DNA of 64,000 nucleotides from Hyphomicrobiales bacterium (GCA_025359045.1 JANYHN010000013.1:1-64000), one strand, 5' to 3'; positions 36,596 through 46,118 are shown, numbered from the stretch's first letter. The notes: generated by a model from the letters alone, not told the origin. Translations and numbers: made by a program.

Positions 36596-37328
36596 AAAAG
36601 TTCTCATCTTGGGTGGCACACGCGATGCGCGACAACTCGCTTTCCGTCTCATCCATGCTGGCCATGATGTCACCACTTCTTTTGCGGGCGTGACAGAGCA
36701 TCCGGTTCAGCCCGAAGGCAAAGTGCGCGTTGGTGGCTTTGGTGGCGCCCAAGGCCTTCGCCAATATTTGCAAGTTGAAGAATATGACGTGGTGGTTGAT
36801 GCCACCCATCCCTTTGCGGCAATTATATCGGCCAATGCAGCAGAAGCAGCCGGAGATATTTTACTGTTGCGATTAGAACGCCCGGCATGGATTGCACGGC
36901 CCGACGACAATTGGATCGATGTTGAAAATATCGAAGCCGCAGTCTCGGCACTTCCATTGAACGCATCAGTTATGCTGACCATTGGCCGCAAAGAAATTGA
37001 GCCCTTCATCAAACGCGCCGACCTCAAAGGTGTAACTCGCATGATCGAGCCTAGGGCAATAGCCTTGCCACCCAGTTGGAACCTAATCCTCGAACGCCCA
37101 CCTTTCACATTAGGAAGTGAAATCGGGTTATTGCATGATCATGGCATCACGCATTTGGTTTCAAAAAATGCAGGCGGCAGTGAAACAGAGACAAAGCTGG
37201 TCGCAGCACGAAATTTGAAAATTCCAGTGGTTATGATCGCAAGGCCGTTTAAGCCCGCTGTTACAACTTATTCAACTGTCGAGGCTCTTAACACCCATAT
37301 CTCAAAGCTTGGCAGCTCCGCTGGTTAA
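36585..37328 (+). CDS. cobK: Precorrin-6A reductase
   Basis: 247 aa NAD(P)H-dependent reductase. VLILGGTRDARQLAFRL at the N-terminus, VVVDATHPFAAIISANAA, LTIGRKEIEPF and LVSKNAGGSETETKLVAAR match CobK/CbiJ. ATG 36585 lies within the end of cbiD, indicating coupling. It reduces the macrocycle before CobL acts. Confidence 0.92.
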   Translation: MQSKKVLILGGTRDARQLAFRLIHAGHDVTTSFAGVTEHPVQPEGKVRVGGFGGAQGLRQYLQVEEYDVVVDATHPFAAIISANAAEAAGDILLLRLERPAWIARPDDNWIDVENIEAAVSALPLNASVMLTIGRKEIEPFIKRADLKGVTRMIEPRAIALPPSWNLILERPPFTLGSEIGLLHDHGITHLVSKNAGGSETETKLVAARNLKIPVVMIARPFKPAVTTYSTVEALNTHISKLGSSAG

Positions 37329-37368
37329 AGCTAGTGTTGCCAATCAACCCTGAATCGGATTCGTCTCA

Positions 37369-38388
37369 ATGCGCAAAATCCTCTCCCTCGTATTCTTAAT
37401 GGCAGCCATGTTCAGCGCGGCCTCCGCTTCCACGCTTGATGACGTGAAAAAGCGTGGCAAGCTTTTGTGTGGCGTCAATTCTGGATTGCTCGGCTTTGCA
37501 CTCAAAGGCGACGACGGTAAATGGGCGGGGTTTGATGTTGATTATTGCCGCGCCGTGGCCGCCGCCGTTTTGGGTGATGCTGAGAAAGTGGATTATGTGC
37601 CGCTCACTACCAAGGATCGTTTCGATAGTTTGAAATCTGGCGCTGTCGATATTCTCGCTCGCAACACAACTTGGACGATGGACCGCGAAACCAAAATGCC
37701 GTTTCGCTTTGTCGGCATCAGCTATCATGATGGGCAAAGTTTTCTGGTGCCAAAATCAATTGGTGTGAATTCAGTTTTCAATCTGGGGCAGGCGGCAATT
37801 TGTTTCCTCTCGGGCACCACAACCCAAGATAATGTTGAAGATTTCTTCCGCGAAAAAGCGCTCGCTTTCACACCTGTCACCTTCGGAACGATTGATGAAT
37901 TGGTGACAGCCTTTCAAGCCAAAGAGGGTGGCAAGTGTGATGCCTATTCAGCAGACCAATCACAGCTCTATGCCGTGCGTCTGAAATTGGCCAAACCGGA
38001 TGATTATATAATCCTGCCAGAAGTGATTTCGAAAGAGCCATTAGGCCCAGCGGTTCGCCAAGGTGACGAGCAATGGTTCAACATTGCGCGTTGGACATTG
38101 GCGGCGTTGATCAACGCTGAAGAACTAAGCCTTCGCGGCGCAGGCGTGGATGACGCCAAAGCCAATAGTAAAAAGCCAGATATACGCCGCCTGATCGGTC
38201 TTGAAGGCACGTTTGGTGCCGACATGGGCCTCGACGCCGAATGGGCCGCCCGCGCCATCAAAGCTGGCGGCAATTACGGTGAAATATTCGAACGCAATCT
38301 GGGCAAAGGTTCAAAGCTCGGCATTGACCGGGGTTTGAACGCGTTGTGGAGCAAGGGCGGGATTTTGTATGCGCCGCCAGTGCGGTAG
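37369..38388 (+). CDS. Amino-acid ABC transporter substrate-binding protein (AapJ/BztA-like)
   Basis: 339 aa. Signal peptide (LSLVFLMAAMFSAASAS), then TLDDVKKRGKLLCGVNSGL, GFDVDYCRAVAAAVLGD and DILARNTTWTMDRE, typical of general L-amino-acid binding proteins. The fold is a type II periplasmic binding protein. No permease or ATPase gene is adjacent, so it is an orphan that may share a transporter encoded elsewhere. It is monocistronic. Confidence 0.88.
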   Translation: MRKILSLVFLMAAMFSAASASTLDDVKKRGKLLCGVNSGLLGFALKGDDGKWAGFDVDYCRAVAAAVLGDAEKVDYVPLTTKDRFDSLKSGAVDILARNTTWTMDRETKMPFRFVGISYHDGQSFLVPKSIGVNSVFNLGQAAICFLSGTTTQDNVEDFFREKALAFTPVTFGTIDELVTAFQAKEGGKCDAYSADQSQLYAVRLKLAKPDDYIILPEVISKEPLGPAVRQGDEQWFNIARWTLAALINAEELSLRGAGVDDAKANSKKPDIRRLIGLEGTFGADMGLDAEWAARAIKAGGNYGEIFERNLGKGSKLGIDRGLNALWSKGGILYAPPVR

Positions 38389-38389
38389 A

Positions 38390-38428
38390 ATTATACTTCT
38401 TGTATAATTTTACAGTTACGTATACAAG
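38390..38428. promoter_or_regulatory. Inverted-repeat operator before the AbrB/Doc module
   Basis: Two overlapping perfect inverted repeats: ATTATAC (38390-38396) with GTATAAT (38402-38408), and CTTGTATA (38399-38406) with TATACAAG (38421-38428). They end 6 bases before the antitoxin ATG and contain a TATAAT. The layout fits autoregulation by the antitoxin. Confidence 0.6.
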
Positions 38429-38434
38429 GTGGCT

Positions 38435-38659
38435 ATGAACAAACCTCTTATATTGCGAAAAGTTGGAAATTCTCTGACTCTTACTGTTTCAGACTTAGCG
38501 AAAGACTTAGGTCTTGGCGAAGGTGATCAGGTTTTTGCCGTTCGCACGCCGCGTGGTTTTGAAATCACACCTTATGATGCAAACTTTGACAAGGCTATGG
38601 ATGTGGCACGCAATTTCATGCGCAAATATCCAAATGCCATGAAGAAACTGGCAGAATAG
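38435..38659 (+). CDS. AbrB/MazE-type antitoxin
   Basis: 74 aa. A swapped-hairpin AbrB DNA-binding fold (LRKVGNSLTLTVSDLAKDLG, then GDQVFAVRTPRGFEITP) precedes a short acidic/helical tail that would bind the toxin. The start at 38435 matches this fold's N-terminus. It is 9 bases upstream of a Doc toxin and probably represses its own promoter. Confidence 0.83.
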   Translation: MNKPLILRKVGNSLTLTVSDLAKDLGLGEGDQVFAVRTPRGFEITPYDANFDKAMDVARNFMRKYPNAMKKLAE

Positions 38660-38668
38660 CAATCCGTC

Positions 38669-39049
38669 ATGAATTGGTTGACAATTGAAATGGTGGAAGG
38701 CTTCCACCGTGAATCCCTCGCGCATTTTGGCGGCTCTGAAGGCTTGCGTGATCGCGGGCTTTTAGAAAGCGCCTTGGCTCGCCCAGAAAATATTTTGGCA
38801 TATGAACCAGATGCTGATGTGTTCCGCTTGGCCGCATCCTATGGCCATGGTCTTGTGAAAAACCATCCCTTCATTGATGGCAACAAACGCACGGGAACGT
38901 TGGCTGCCGTTGTGTTTTTGGGAATTAATGGTGTTGAAGTTGATTTTGATGAAGCTGAAATTGCTGTCATGATTATTGGAGTGGCTGCAAGTGAGTTTTC
39001 AGAACTTGATCTTGCTGATTGGTTACGGAAAAATGCGATTGCGAGCTAA
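38669..39049 (+). CDS. doc: Doc-type Fic-fold toxin
   Basis: 126 aa. The Doc signature HPFIDGNKRTG (66-76; HxFx(D/N)GNKR) is complete, so it should be an active kinase that phosphorylates EF-Tu, as known for P1 Doc. LTIEMVEGFHRESLAHFGG and LRDRGLLESALARPEN at the N-terminus are typical. Paired with an AbrB-type antitoxin instead of Phd. Its 3' end overlaps sseA by 4 bases. Confidence 0.88.
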   Translation: MNWLTIEMVEGFHRESLAHFGGSEGLRDRGLLESALARPENILAYEPDADVFRLAASYGHGLVKNHPFIDGNKRTGTLAAVVFLGINGVEVDFDEAEIAVMIIGVAASEFSELDLADWLRKNAIAS

Positions 39050-39873
39050 CCCCCCGTCGCAATCTCCTTCCCGCTCGCGCCCCATTCCGCCCAGCTGCCG
39101 TCATAGAGTTTGAGATCGGTTGCACCCAACTCAGTCAGCGCCAGTGTGACAATCGCCGCTGTCACGCCAGAGCCACAGCTCGTGACTATGGGCTTATCGA
39201 GGCTCACTTTCGCTTTCTTAAAAATCGCCGCAAGATCATTGGGATGACGCAAGGTTCCGTTGTTATGCAGAAGACTTGCATAATGCACATTCTTAGCACC
39301 CGGAATGTGGCCAGGTTTTACACCTGCGCGAGGTTCTGGTTCTTCGCCACGAAAACGCGTGGGCGATCTTGCATCGATGATTTGAGCTTTGGTTTGCCCC
39401 AATTCATTCATCGAAACCACCTTTGATGGGTCAAGTCTTGCCCAGAAACTCCCAGCTTGATTTAAAATTTTAGCGTCAGATTTTGTTTCGCGTTCTTCAG
39501 CCAACCATTTTTTGAGGCCACCATCCAGCACCGCAACATTCACAATGCCAAATGCTTTTAACATCCACCAAGCCCGCGCCGCCGAAAACAAACCAACGCT
39601 GTCATAACATATAATTCTTTTGTTGTTGCCAACTCCAAGTCTACCCACTTCACGGCCAAATTTTTCAGCACTTGGCATCATATGCGGCAGTTTTGATTCA
39701 GTATCTGAAATCGCATCAAGATCAAAAAACTGTGCATCTTCTATATGTTTAACCTCAAATTCAGCCCGAGCATTGCGCTTTGTTGCGGGCATGTGCCATG
39801 AGCAATCAAGAATGCAAATATCCGGATCGCTCAAATGATTGGCCAGCCATTCAGTTGAGATCAAATCTCTCAC
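39046..39873 (-). CDS. sseA: 3-mercaptopyruvate sulfurtransferase
   Basis: 275 aa with two rhodanese domains (about 1-130 and 150-275). The active loop is TSCGSGVTAA with Cys at about 233; CGSG(V/I)T is the mercaptopyruvate-type loop, distinct from thiosulfate rhodanese. It overlaps cysK by 4 bases, so sulfur transfer and cysteine synthesis are co-expressed. Confidence 0.9.
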   Translation of the reverse strand: MRDLISTEWLANHLSDPDICILDCSWHMPATKRNARAEFEVKHIEDAQFFDLDAISDTESKLPHMMPSAEKFGREVGRLGVGNNKRIICYDSVGLFSAARAWWMLKAFGIVNVAVLDGGLKKWLAEERETKSDAKILNQAGSFWARLDPSKVVSMNELGQTKAQIIDARSPTRFRGEEPEPRAGVKPGHIPGAKNVHYASLLHNNGTLRHPNDLAAIFKKAKVSLDKPIVTSCGSGVTAAIVTLALTELGATDLKLYDGSWAEWGASGKEIATGG

Positions 39874-40895
39874 TTTGGAATATCCTCAAACACCTGCGGC
39901 GCTTTCGACTTTGCTTCCAGCCACGCGGGCACGGGCAAATCTTTACTGCGCAAGAAATCAGGGTTGAAAAGTTTAGAAGCATAGCGCGTGCCATAATCGC
40001 AAAGGATAGTCACAATTGTATGGCCAGGCCCCATTTGTTTGGCCAGCGCCATTGCGCCCGCCACATTCACACCGGTTGATCCCCCCATGCACAAGCCTTC
40101 ATGTTCCAGCAGATCAAATGCAATCTGAATGGCTTCATTGTCGTGCACTTGAAATGCATCATCAATCACAGCACCTTCTAAATTCGCTGTAATGCGCCCT
40201 TGGCCAATGCCTTCAGTGATGGATGAGCCTTCAGATTTCAGCTCGCCATGTTTGTAAAAATTATAAAGTGCTGCCCCCATCGGATCAGCCAGTGCAATAC
40301 GAATATTCTTGTTGTGTTTTTTCAGCGCCATACTCACGCCCGCAAGCGTTCCGCCTGATCCAACGGCACAGGAAAACCCATCAACCCTGCCATTGGTTTG
40401 CGACCAAATCTCTGGCCCCGTGCCTTCAATATGCGCGTTGCGATTGGCGACATTATCAAACTGGTTTGCCCACACAGCGCCCATGGCTTTGGCCAAGCGG
40501 CCAGAATATTTCACATAGTTGTTGGGGTTCTTATAAGGCACCGCAGGCACTTCGATGAGCTCAGCACCCAGTTGCCGCAACACATCTTTCTTCTCCTGTG
40601 CTTGTGTATCGGGAATCACGATAACAGTTTTGAAACCCATAGCATTGGCCACTACACATAAGCCGATGCCTGTGTTGCCAGCTGTACCTTCGACAATCGT
40701 CCCGCCCGGTTTCAATTCACCGCGCTTTACCGCGTCCTTGATAATAAACAGTGCCGCACGGTCTTTCACTGATTGGCCAGGGTTCATGAACTCTGCTTTG
40801 CCAAGAATGGTGCAGCCTGTGAGTTCAGACGCTTTGCGCAGCTGAATGAGCGGCGTGTTGCCTATGGCATCAATGACGTTGTGGCGAATATCCAT
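39870..40895 (-). CDS. cysK: Cysteine synthase A
   Basis: 341 aa PLP enzyme joining O-acetylserine and sulfide. The PLP Lys44 is in NPGQSVKDRAA, with EGTAGNTGIGL and GSGGTLAGVS as substrate and phosphate loops. ATG 40895 is preceded by AAGGAG 7 bases away; an upstream in-frame ATG at 40919 is not. It is slightly longer than E. coli CysK, as is usual for this subgroup. A tRNA-Asn lies 86 bases upstream. Confidence 0.92.
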   Translation of the reverse strand: MDIRHNVIDAIGNTPLIQLRKASELTGCTILGKAEFMNPGQSVKDRAALFIIKDAVKRGELKPGGTIVEGTAGNTGIGLCVVANAMGFKTVIVIPDTQAQEKKDVLRQLGAELIEVPAVPYKNPNNYVKYSGRLAKAMGAVWANQFDNVANRNAHIEGTGPEIWSQTNGRVDGFSCAVGSGGTLAGVSMALKKHNKNIRIALADPMGAALYNFYKHGELKSEGSSITEGIGQGRITANLEGAVIDDAFQVHDNEAIQIAFDLLEHEGLCMGGSTGVNVAGAMALAKQMGPGHTIVTILCDYGTRYASKLFNPDFLRSKDLPVPAWLEAKSKAPQVFEDIPK

Positions 40896-40981
40896 GGGCA
40901 ACTCCTTGTGAAAACACAAATTGCCCTAGATCAGAGCCAAAAGCAAAGGGCTGATCATTCGCATGACCAGCCCTTCAAATT

Positions 40982-41057
40982 TGGCTCCCCGAGCTGGACT
41001 CGAACCAGCGACAATTCGATTAACAGTCGAATGCTCTACCAACTGAGCTATCAGGGA
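40982..41057 (-). tRNA. tRNA-Asn (anticodon GTT)
   Basis: Acceptor TCCCTGA/TCGGGGA (one G-T), anticodon stem TTCGA/TCGAA with loop CTGTTAA, T-arm GGTTCGAGTCC, discriminator G and encoded CCA. 76 bases. Confidence 0.97.
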
Positions 41058-41171
41058 ATATGTGCAGCGCTATAGCAGATGATATTTAACGCGCAAACAC
41101 TAAATTTTACTTTCTCCTTAGGTGCTGAAAATAGCATTATCGACACTACATAGCATGTTTGGGGAGATCGC

Positions 41172-41447
41172 ATGGTACGTCATATCAAATTTGCGGGCTT
41201 TAATGTCCGCGTTCCGGCCCATCCATTATTGCGCGCAGCATTGGGCATAGCGCTGGTATTTGGAGGGATATTTAGCTTTTTGCCGATCCTCGGTGTTTGG
41301 ATGTTGCCGCTGGGGCTGATCATTCTCTCAATTGATTCTGCGTTAATCAGAAGGTTTCGCAGAAAATTGACAGTGCGTTTAGGACGATGGCTTGTGCAGC
41401 GTTGGCCAAATTTTGCGCGCCGCGTCGGATTTGGCGTGACAACTTAG
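41172..41447 (+). CDS. Small two-helix membrane protein
   Basis: 91 aa. Two hydrophobic helices (AALGIALVFGGIFSFLPIL and GVWMLPLGLIILSI) are followed by a strongly basic tail (RRFRRKLTVRLGRWLVQRW) that should lie in the cytoplasm. GGGGAG lies 7 bases before the ATG. It resembles short conserved rhizobial proteins with a GxWMLPLGL motif. Function unknown. It lies between two tRNA genes. Confidence 0.72.
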   Translation: MVRHIKFAGFNVRVPAHPLLRAALGIALVFGGIFSFLPILGVWMLPLGLIILSIDSALIRRFRRKLTVRLGRWLVQRWPNFARRVGFGVTT

Positions 41448-41463
41448 TATAACACAGGAAATT

Positions 41464-41537
41464 TGGAGGCCTCGCCCAGAATCGAACTGGGATGCAAGGA
41501 TTTGCAATCCTCTGCGTAACCACTCCGCCACGAGGCC
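41464..41537 (-). tRNA. tRNA-Cys (anticodon GCA)
   Basis: Acceptor GGCCTCG/CGAGGCC, anticodon loop TTGCAAA on a GAGGA/TCCTT stem, T-arm AGTTCGATTCT, discriminator T and encoded CCA. 74 bases. Confidence 0.97.
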
Positions 41538-41635
41538 TCATTTGGTGGTCGGGGCGTTATAAGCACAGATGATTAAAGAAACAACACCATGTTTTGGCTT
41601 TCAAGAGTTAAATTCAGTTGAGTTTTATTGCCGGG

Positions 41636-43723
41636 TCAAAGGTTAATATGCGTGGGCGACAGCCCCGATGCGTAACGTTCGTAAATCGTCTGATAAGCGA
41701 GTTCCAGATTTTTAGCAAAATTCTTGCCCGAAAAGCCGGGTGCCAAATTTCGATTTTGCCAAATCTTCTGTCTCAGTTCTTTTAATTTTTCGGGATTATT
41801 TGCCAGTTCGATGGCTTTGTTAATGAAGTCTTTCTTCGAGCTGGCGATCAATTCATTAGCATCTAAAGAATGCACCAAGCTGGCACCCACACGTCCTGCA
41901 AAAGTATCGCCAATTTCTGTCAGTAGCGGAAGTCCTGCCCACAAAGCGTCGCTCGCGGTCGAGTGGGCGTTAAAGGGAAGGGTGTCTAAAAACAGATCCG
42001 CGTTACGATGCCTCGCCAGATGATCCCCCGTTGCCATTATTGGCGCAAAAATCAAGCGTTCTGGCGCAATGCCACGGCGCTTTGCTTCAAATCTCAAATT
42101 CTTAACGATATTGGAATGGTACTCACGCAGCCAAAGGACACTACCTTCAACCTTTTTCATAATGTGCATCCAGCTATCGAAGACTTCTGCATTGATCTTG
42201 TAGTTGGCGTTAAAGCTGCAAAACACAAAACCAGTCTTAGGCAAGCCCAGCTCTTCACGTTCAAACACACGATCAGAAATTTTACGCGTGCTATCGTTGG
42301 GCATATAGCTGTGCGGTAGCCTGATTATTTTTTCTGCATAGTGTTTTTGGGCGTCTTCAGGAATTGTAATTTTGTCGGCGATCAAATAGTCGTAAAGATC
42401 AGATCCCATTGTTCCGGCGTAACCTAGGTAGTTGATTTGTAAAGGTGCCACGCGTTCTAAAAAAACGTCTGTTCTTGGTGTGCCCGTATAGCCGTTTAAA
42501 TCAATAGCAATATCAATCTCTTTTTCCTTAGCAATATCGCGGATATGCTGACTTTTCAGTCCCTCCACTTCAATCAATTCATCAAAGCAGGGCCGCAACC
42601 TTTTGCGCACGATATCGTCTACTGCCTGCTTTTTATTGATCGCGAAAGCGTAGATACTAAAATCAGATCGGTTGTGGTTTTCAAAAACCTCTGACATCAC
42701 CCACGCCACTGGATGCTGGCGCAGGTCCGAAGAAAAATATCCGATCGAAATCTTCTTTTTATGGATTGTCGGTGGAGCAGGAATTTCAATTGGTTTTAGT
42801 TTATAATTCAGTTTTATATTGAGTTCAGTCAAACTTTTCAAAAGTGCTGGATCATCAATCATTGACAATGCGCTGAATGAATCGACAACCTGTTGTCCTT
42901 TTGCGATTTCTTTTTTCAATACGTCAATATGGGTGCGATTGTCGCTCCAATCGCAAATTGATCTTTTTTCAAATAACAATTTGCCGCGTATGAGAGGAAT
43001 ATCACTCGCCAAACTCAAGGCTTTTTCGAAGTGGCGTATAGCTTCCTGCTTTTCGCCCAATTTAACAAAAAGATCTGCGGCTCCGGCATGCGCTGCAACA
43101 AGTTTTGGATCAAAATGAAGTGCCCGCATATAAGCAGCCATCGCTTCTTCATAGCGCTTCAATATATTTAAGACATTTGCTCTTTCGCAATGTGCTTGGG
43201 CATATGAAGGTTTTAAAGAAATAGCTTTATCGAGCTTTTCAATCGCGGCTAAATAGTTTTCATCGATTTTCTCGATAATGCCTAAATTGCAATAGGCCTC
43301 TGCGTATTCGGGCTTAAGCTTTATTGCCCGTGAAAAGCTTTCAGCCGCAGATTTGTAATCTCGAAAGTCCATTAAGGCACTGCCCAACCCTAAATGCAGC
43401 GAAGCTTCATCCGGATTGAGATCAATCGCCTTTTTATAATTCTCAGCTGCTTTTTCCGGTCGTTTCATTTCTTCGTAACAAACAGCCAAATTGCCATAAG
43501 CCGCGCTGAAATTGGGATCGATTTCCAGAGCCCGGCTGATCAGTTTGATGCATTGTTGATAAAGCTTTTTCTGAAGTTTGATCACGCCGAGAAGATGCAG
43601 CGTTTCTTCGTGGTTTGGGGCGGCTTCCAGAATTTGAGTGTAGAGGCCCTCAGCCTGCTCAATGCGTCCATTTTGGTGCATTGCCAATGCAGTTTTAAAG
43701 ACCGTTTTAACGTCAGTTTGCAT
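41636..43723 (-). CDS. TPR protein with SPINDLY-type O-GlcNAc transferase domain
   Basis: 695 aa. The N-terminal ~270 residues are about seven tetratricopeptide repeats (for example AYGNLAVCYEEMKRPEKA, AYCNLGIIEKI). The C-terminal ~370 residues are a glycosyltransferase-41 domain: IGYFSSDLRQHPVAW, IDLNGYTGTPRTDVFLERVAP, VFCSFNANYKINAEVFDSW and DTLPFNAHSTASDALWAGLPLLT (UDP-sugar site). No signal peptide, so it likely glycosylates cytoplasmic or secreted-pathway proteins; targets are unknown. The neighbouring TolC gene offers no firm link. Confidence 0.88.
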   Translation of the reverse strand: MQTDVKTVFKTALAMHQNGRIEQAEGLYTQILEAAPNHEETLHLLGVIKLQKKLYQQCIKLISRALEIDPNFSAAYGNLAVCYEEMKRPEKAAENYKKAIDLNPDEASLHLGLGSALMDFRDYKSAAESFSRAIKLKPEYAEAYCNLGIIEKIDENYLAAIEKLDKAISLKPSYAQAHCERANVLNILKRYEEAMAAYMRALHFDPKLVAAHAGAADLFVKLGEKQEAIRHFEKALSLASDIPLIRGKLLFEKRSICDWSDNRTHIDVLKKEIAKGQQVVDSFSALSMIDDPALLKSLTELNIKLNYKLKPIEIPAPPTIHKKKISIGYFSSDLRQHPVAWVMSEVFENHNRSDFSIYAFAINKKQAVDDIVRKRLRPCFDELIEVEGLKSQHIRDIAKEKEIDIAIDLNGYTGTPRTDVFLERVAPLQINYLGYAGTMGSDLYDYLIADKITIPEDAQKHYAEKIIRLPHSYMPNDSTRKISDRVFEREELGLPKTGFVFCSFNANYKINAEVFDSWMHIMKKVEGSVLWLREYHSNIVKNLRFEAKRRGIAPERLIFAPIMATGDHLARHRNADLFLDTLPFNAHSTASDALWAGLPLLTEIGDTFAGRVGASLVHSLDANELIASSKKDFINKAIELANNPEKLKELRQKIWQNRNLAPGFSGKNFAKNLELAYQTIYERYASGLSPTHINL

Positions 43724-43854
43724 TAATTCACTTTCGTGGGATAGCCTGATTTAAGACCGCTTCGAAGCACAATTTACTCAAAGCTTTCTAGATATAATGG
43801 ACTTATCTAAGTGAAGGCGGTATGTGGAGCAATCAAAACTTTAATGGATAAATC

Positions 43855-44517
43855 ATGCTCAATTTCGCCCAAGCCCGCACGAATATGGTCGACAGTCAAC
43901 TTCGCCCCAATGGCGTAACGGATGGGCGGATATTGGATACGATGCAATCAGTTAAGCGCGAGAATTTTCTTGGGCAGGCTCAGGAATCGCTGGCCTATAT
44001 GGATGGCGATGTGGCATTAAATGAAGCAACCGACGGCCCGCGTTTTTTAATCGAACCAATGGCATTCGCGCGCATGCTGCAATTTGCTGAGTTGGATCCT
44101 GGCGACCGTGTTTTGGATATTGGCGCAGGTACAGGTTATGGCGCTGCGGTTTTGGCGCAATTGGTTTTGAATGTCACGGCTGTCGAACAAGATACTGGCT
44201 TGGTCGCTCTGGCGCGGCAAAATCTCGCAGCTTTAGCAAATGTTGTCATCGTCGAAGGCAGCCACGCCCATGGTTCTCCACAGTCGGAAATGTTTGATTT
44301 GATCGTTATTGAGGGTCGCATTGATGAAGTGCCAAGTGCGCTTTTTTCTCAAGTAAAAGATGGCGGGCGCGTCGTCGCTGCAATTGGCTCGCGCGATAAC
44401 GCGCAGTGCTGCGTTTACCGCAAATCAGGACACACTCATACAAAACGCATAGCGTTTGATATTTCTGTGGCGGCTTTACCTGGCTTTGGAAAACCAAAAA
44501 CGGCGTTTGCTTTTTAG
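43855..44517 (+). CDS. pcm: Protein-L-isoaspartate O-methyltransferase
   Basis: 220 aa. The SAM-binding motif is VLDIGAGTGYGAAVLAQL (about 85-102), with FLIEPMAFARML upstream. Homologues in Rhizobiales directly precede tolC. It repairs isoaspartyl residues in damaged proteins. The length is normal. Confidence 0.88.
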   Translation: MLNFAQARTNMVDSQLRPNGVTDGRILDTMQSVKRENFLGQAQESLAYMDGDVALNEATDGPRFLIEPMAFARMLQFAELDPGDRVLDIGAGTGYGAAVLAQLVLNVTAVEQDTGLVALARQNLAALANVVIVEGSHAHGSPQSEMFDLIVIEGRIDEVPSALFSQVKDGGRVVAAIGSRDNAQCCVYRKSGHTHTKRIAFDISVAALPGFGKPKTAFAF

Positions 44518-44665
44518 CTCAGTTCGACCTATATCGGTTTGCAATAGGGGTGAAGACGTAACACCTGATTCCTAGGCCGAGGTTTGTATGGTCTCATGTG
44601 TATCAGTTATGGAGCGCGGTTAAACACCTCAGGGATGGCAGAGCGGGTGTATAGAGGTATTTAGA

Positions 44666-46039
44666 TTGCAGAATCATGTTCGTATGCGTGCCCTATTGTT
44701 GGGCGCTATTGCTGTTTTTGCTATGGCAAACACATCATCAGTTTTGGCCGAAACGCTGGCACAGGCCATGTCCAGCGCTTATCATAACAACTCCACGCTT
44801 GAATCTGAGCGTGCTGCTTTGCGTGCGACTGATGAAAGCGTTCCACAAGCTCTCGCGGGCTGGCGTCCCACAATTACCGCAAATGAAAGTGTTACTCACA
44901 CTTGGACGGATACCTCCATTCCATTTGCGAATACTGGGCAAGCCAGCAGGGGTGATTTATCAATCACATTGAGCCAGCCGATTTTCAGAGGCTTTAAAAC
45001 TGTTGAATCGACAGCCGTAGCGGAAGCGCAAGTTAATGCTGGTCGGCAAAACCTCTTGGTCGTCGAACAGACAACGCTGTTTAACGCCATTCAAGCTTAT
45101 ATGAATGTTATTCAGTTTCGGCAAATTCTCGGTTTGCGCCAAAAAAATGTTAATGTGCTGCAAAAACAGTTAAACGCCACCCAAGCCCGTTTCAACGCTG
45201 GTGAATTAACGCGGACTGACGTTTCTCAGGCCCGTGCAACGCTGAGCGGTTCGCAAGGTCAATTGGCGATTGCCGTGGCCAATGTGAAAGCAGCTGAAGC
45301 TAATTTTCTGCAGGTCGTGGGTCACTCACCGGGAAAGCTGGCAGTGCCACGCTTGGCGCCTCGTCCTCGCAGTTTGAATGAAGCCCATGCAATTGCTCAG
45401 CAAACCAACCCTAACATTCTTTTTGCTGCCCAAGTTCAGGATGCTTCCGAACATCAGATTGGCGTTATTGGCGGCGATTTGTTACCGCAACTTAGTGTTT
45501 CGGCCTCTGCAAGTATTGACCGCAGTTTTGATAACAATAATTATACTTCGGTGGGCACAATTCAGGGCTCTTTGGTGGTGCCAATTTATGAAGCAGGTCG
45601 GACCTATTCGGGTGTGCGACAAGCTAAGGAAACAGCGAGCCAAAACCGCCTTAAAGTTGTTTCAGCGGTGCGTAATGTTCGTGAAAGTGTGACCAACGCT
45701 TGGAACAATATTATATCGACTGGCCAAGGCCTTGCTTCGGCCCGGTCGCAGGTTGCGGCTTCGCGCTTGGCGCTTGACGGTGTTCAACAGGAATATCAAG
45801 TGGGTTCACGTTCAACCATTGAAGTGTTGAACGCTGAACAAACACTTGTCGGTTCAGAAATTTCGCAAGTGACAGCCCAACATGATCAAGTTATTGCGTC
45901 CTATTCACTTTTAGGCTCGATGGGTCATCTTACGGCCCGTCATCTTGGGATCGGTGGTCTCTATGATCCAACAGAGCATTATAATGATGTGCGTAACAAG
46001 TGGATCGGCCTTGACGCTGTGTCAGGCGAGTCGCAGTAA
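44666..46039 (+). CDS. tolC: TolC family outer-membrane efflux/secretion channel
   Basis: 457 aa. The signal peptide is LLLGAIAVFAMANTSSVLA. Two repeated outer-membrane-factor halves follow, with long coiled helices (VNVLQKQLNATQARFNAGELTRTDVSQA and SRLALDGVQQEYQVGSRSTIEVLNAEQ, given in part) and the conserved RTDV and GSRSTIEV turns. It would form the trimeric exit channel for RND pumps and type I secretion. TTG 44666 has GAGG 8 bases upstream; ATG 44684 is an alternative. pcm-tolC-popZ-valS is a conserved order. Confidence 0.9.
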   Translation: MQNHVRMRALLLGAIAVFAMANTSSVLAETLAQAMSSAYHNNSTLESERAALRATDESVPQALAGWRPTITANESVTHTWTDTSIPFANTGQASRGDLSITLSQPIFRGFKTVESTAVAEAQVNAGRQNLLVVEQTTLFNAIQAYMNVIQFRQILGLRQKNVNVLQKQLNATQARFNAGELTRTDVSQARATLSGSQGQLAIAVANVKAAEANFLQVVGHSPGKLAVPRLAPRPRSLNEAHAIAQQTNPNILFAAQVQDASEHQIGVIGGDLLPQLSVSASASIDRSFDNNNYTSVGTIQGSLVVPIYEAGRTYSGVRQAKETASQNRLKVVSAVRNVRESVTNAWNNIISTGQGLASARSQVAASRLALDGVQQEYQVGSRSTIEVLNAEQTLVGSEISQVTAQHDQVIASYSLLGSMGHLTARHLGIGGLYDPTEHYNDVRNKWIGLDAVSGESQ

Positions 46040-46118
46040 GCTGTTATGTACAATGCGTGTGACATGACGTAGTGTTTCATAACGCAAATGCGAACGTAAT
46101 TAAGGGGCCTTTCGTTCC

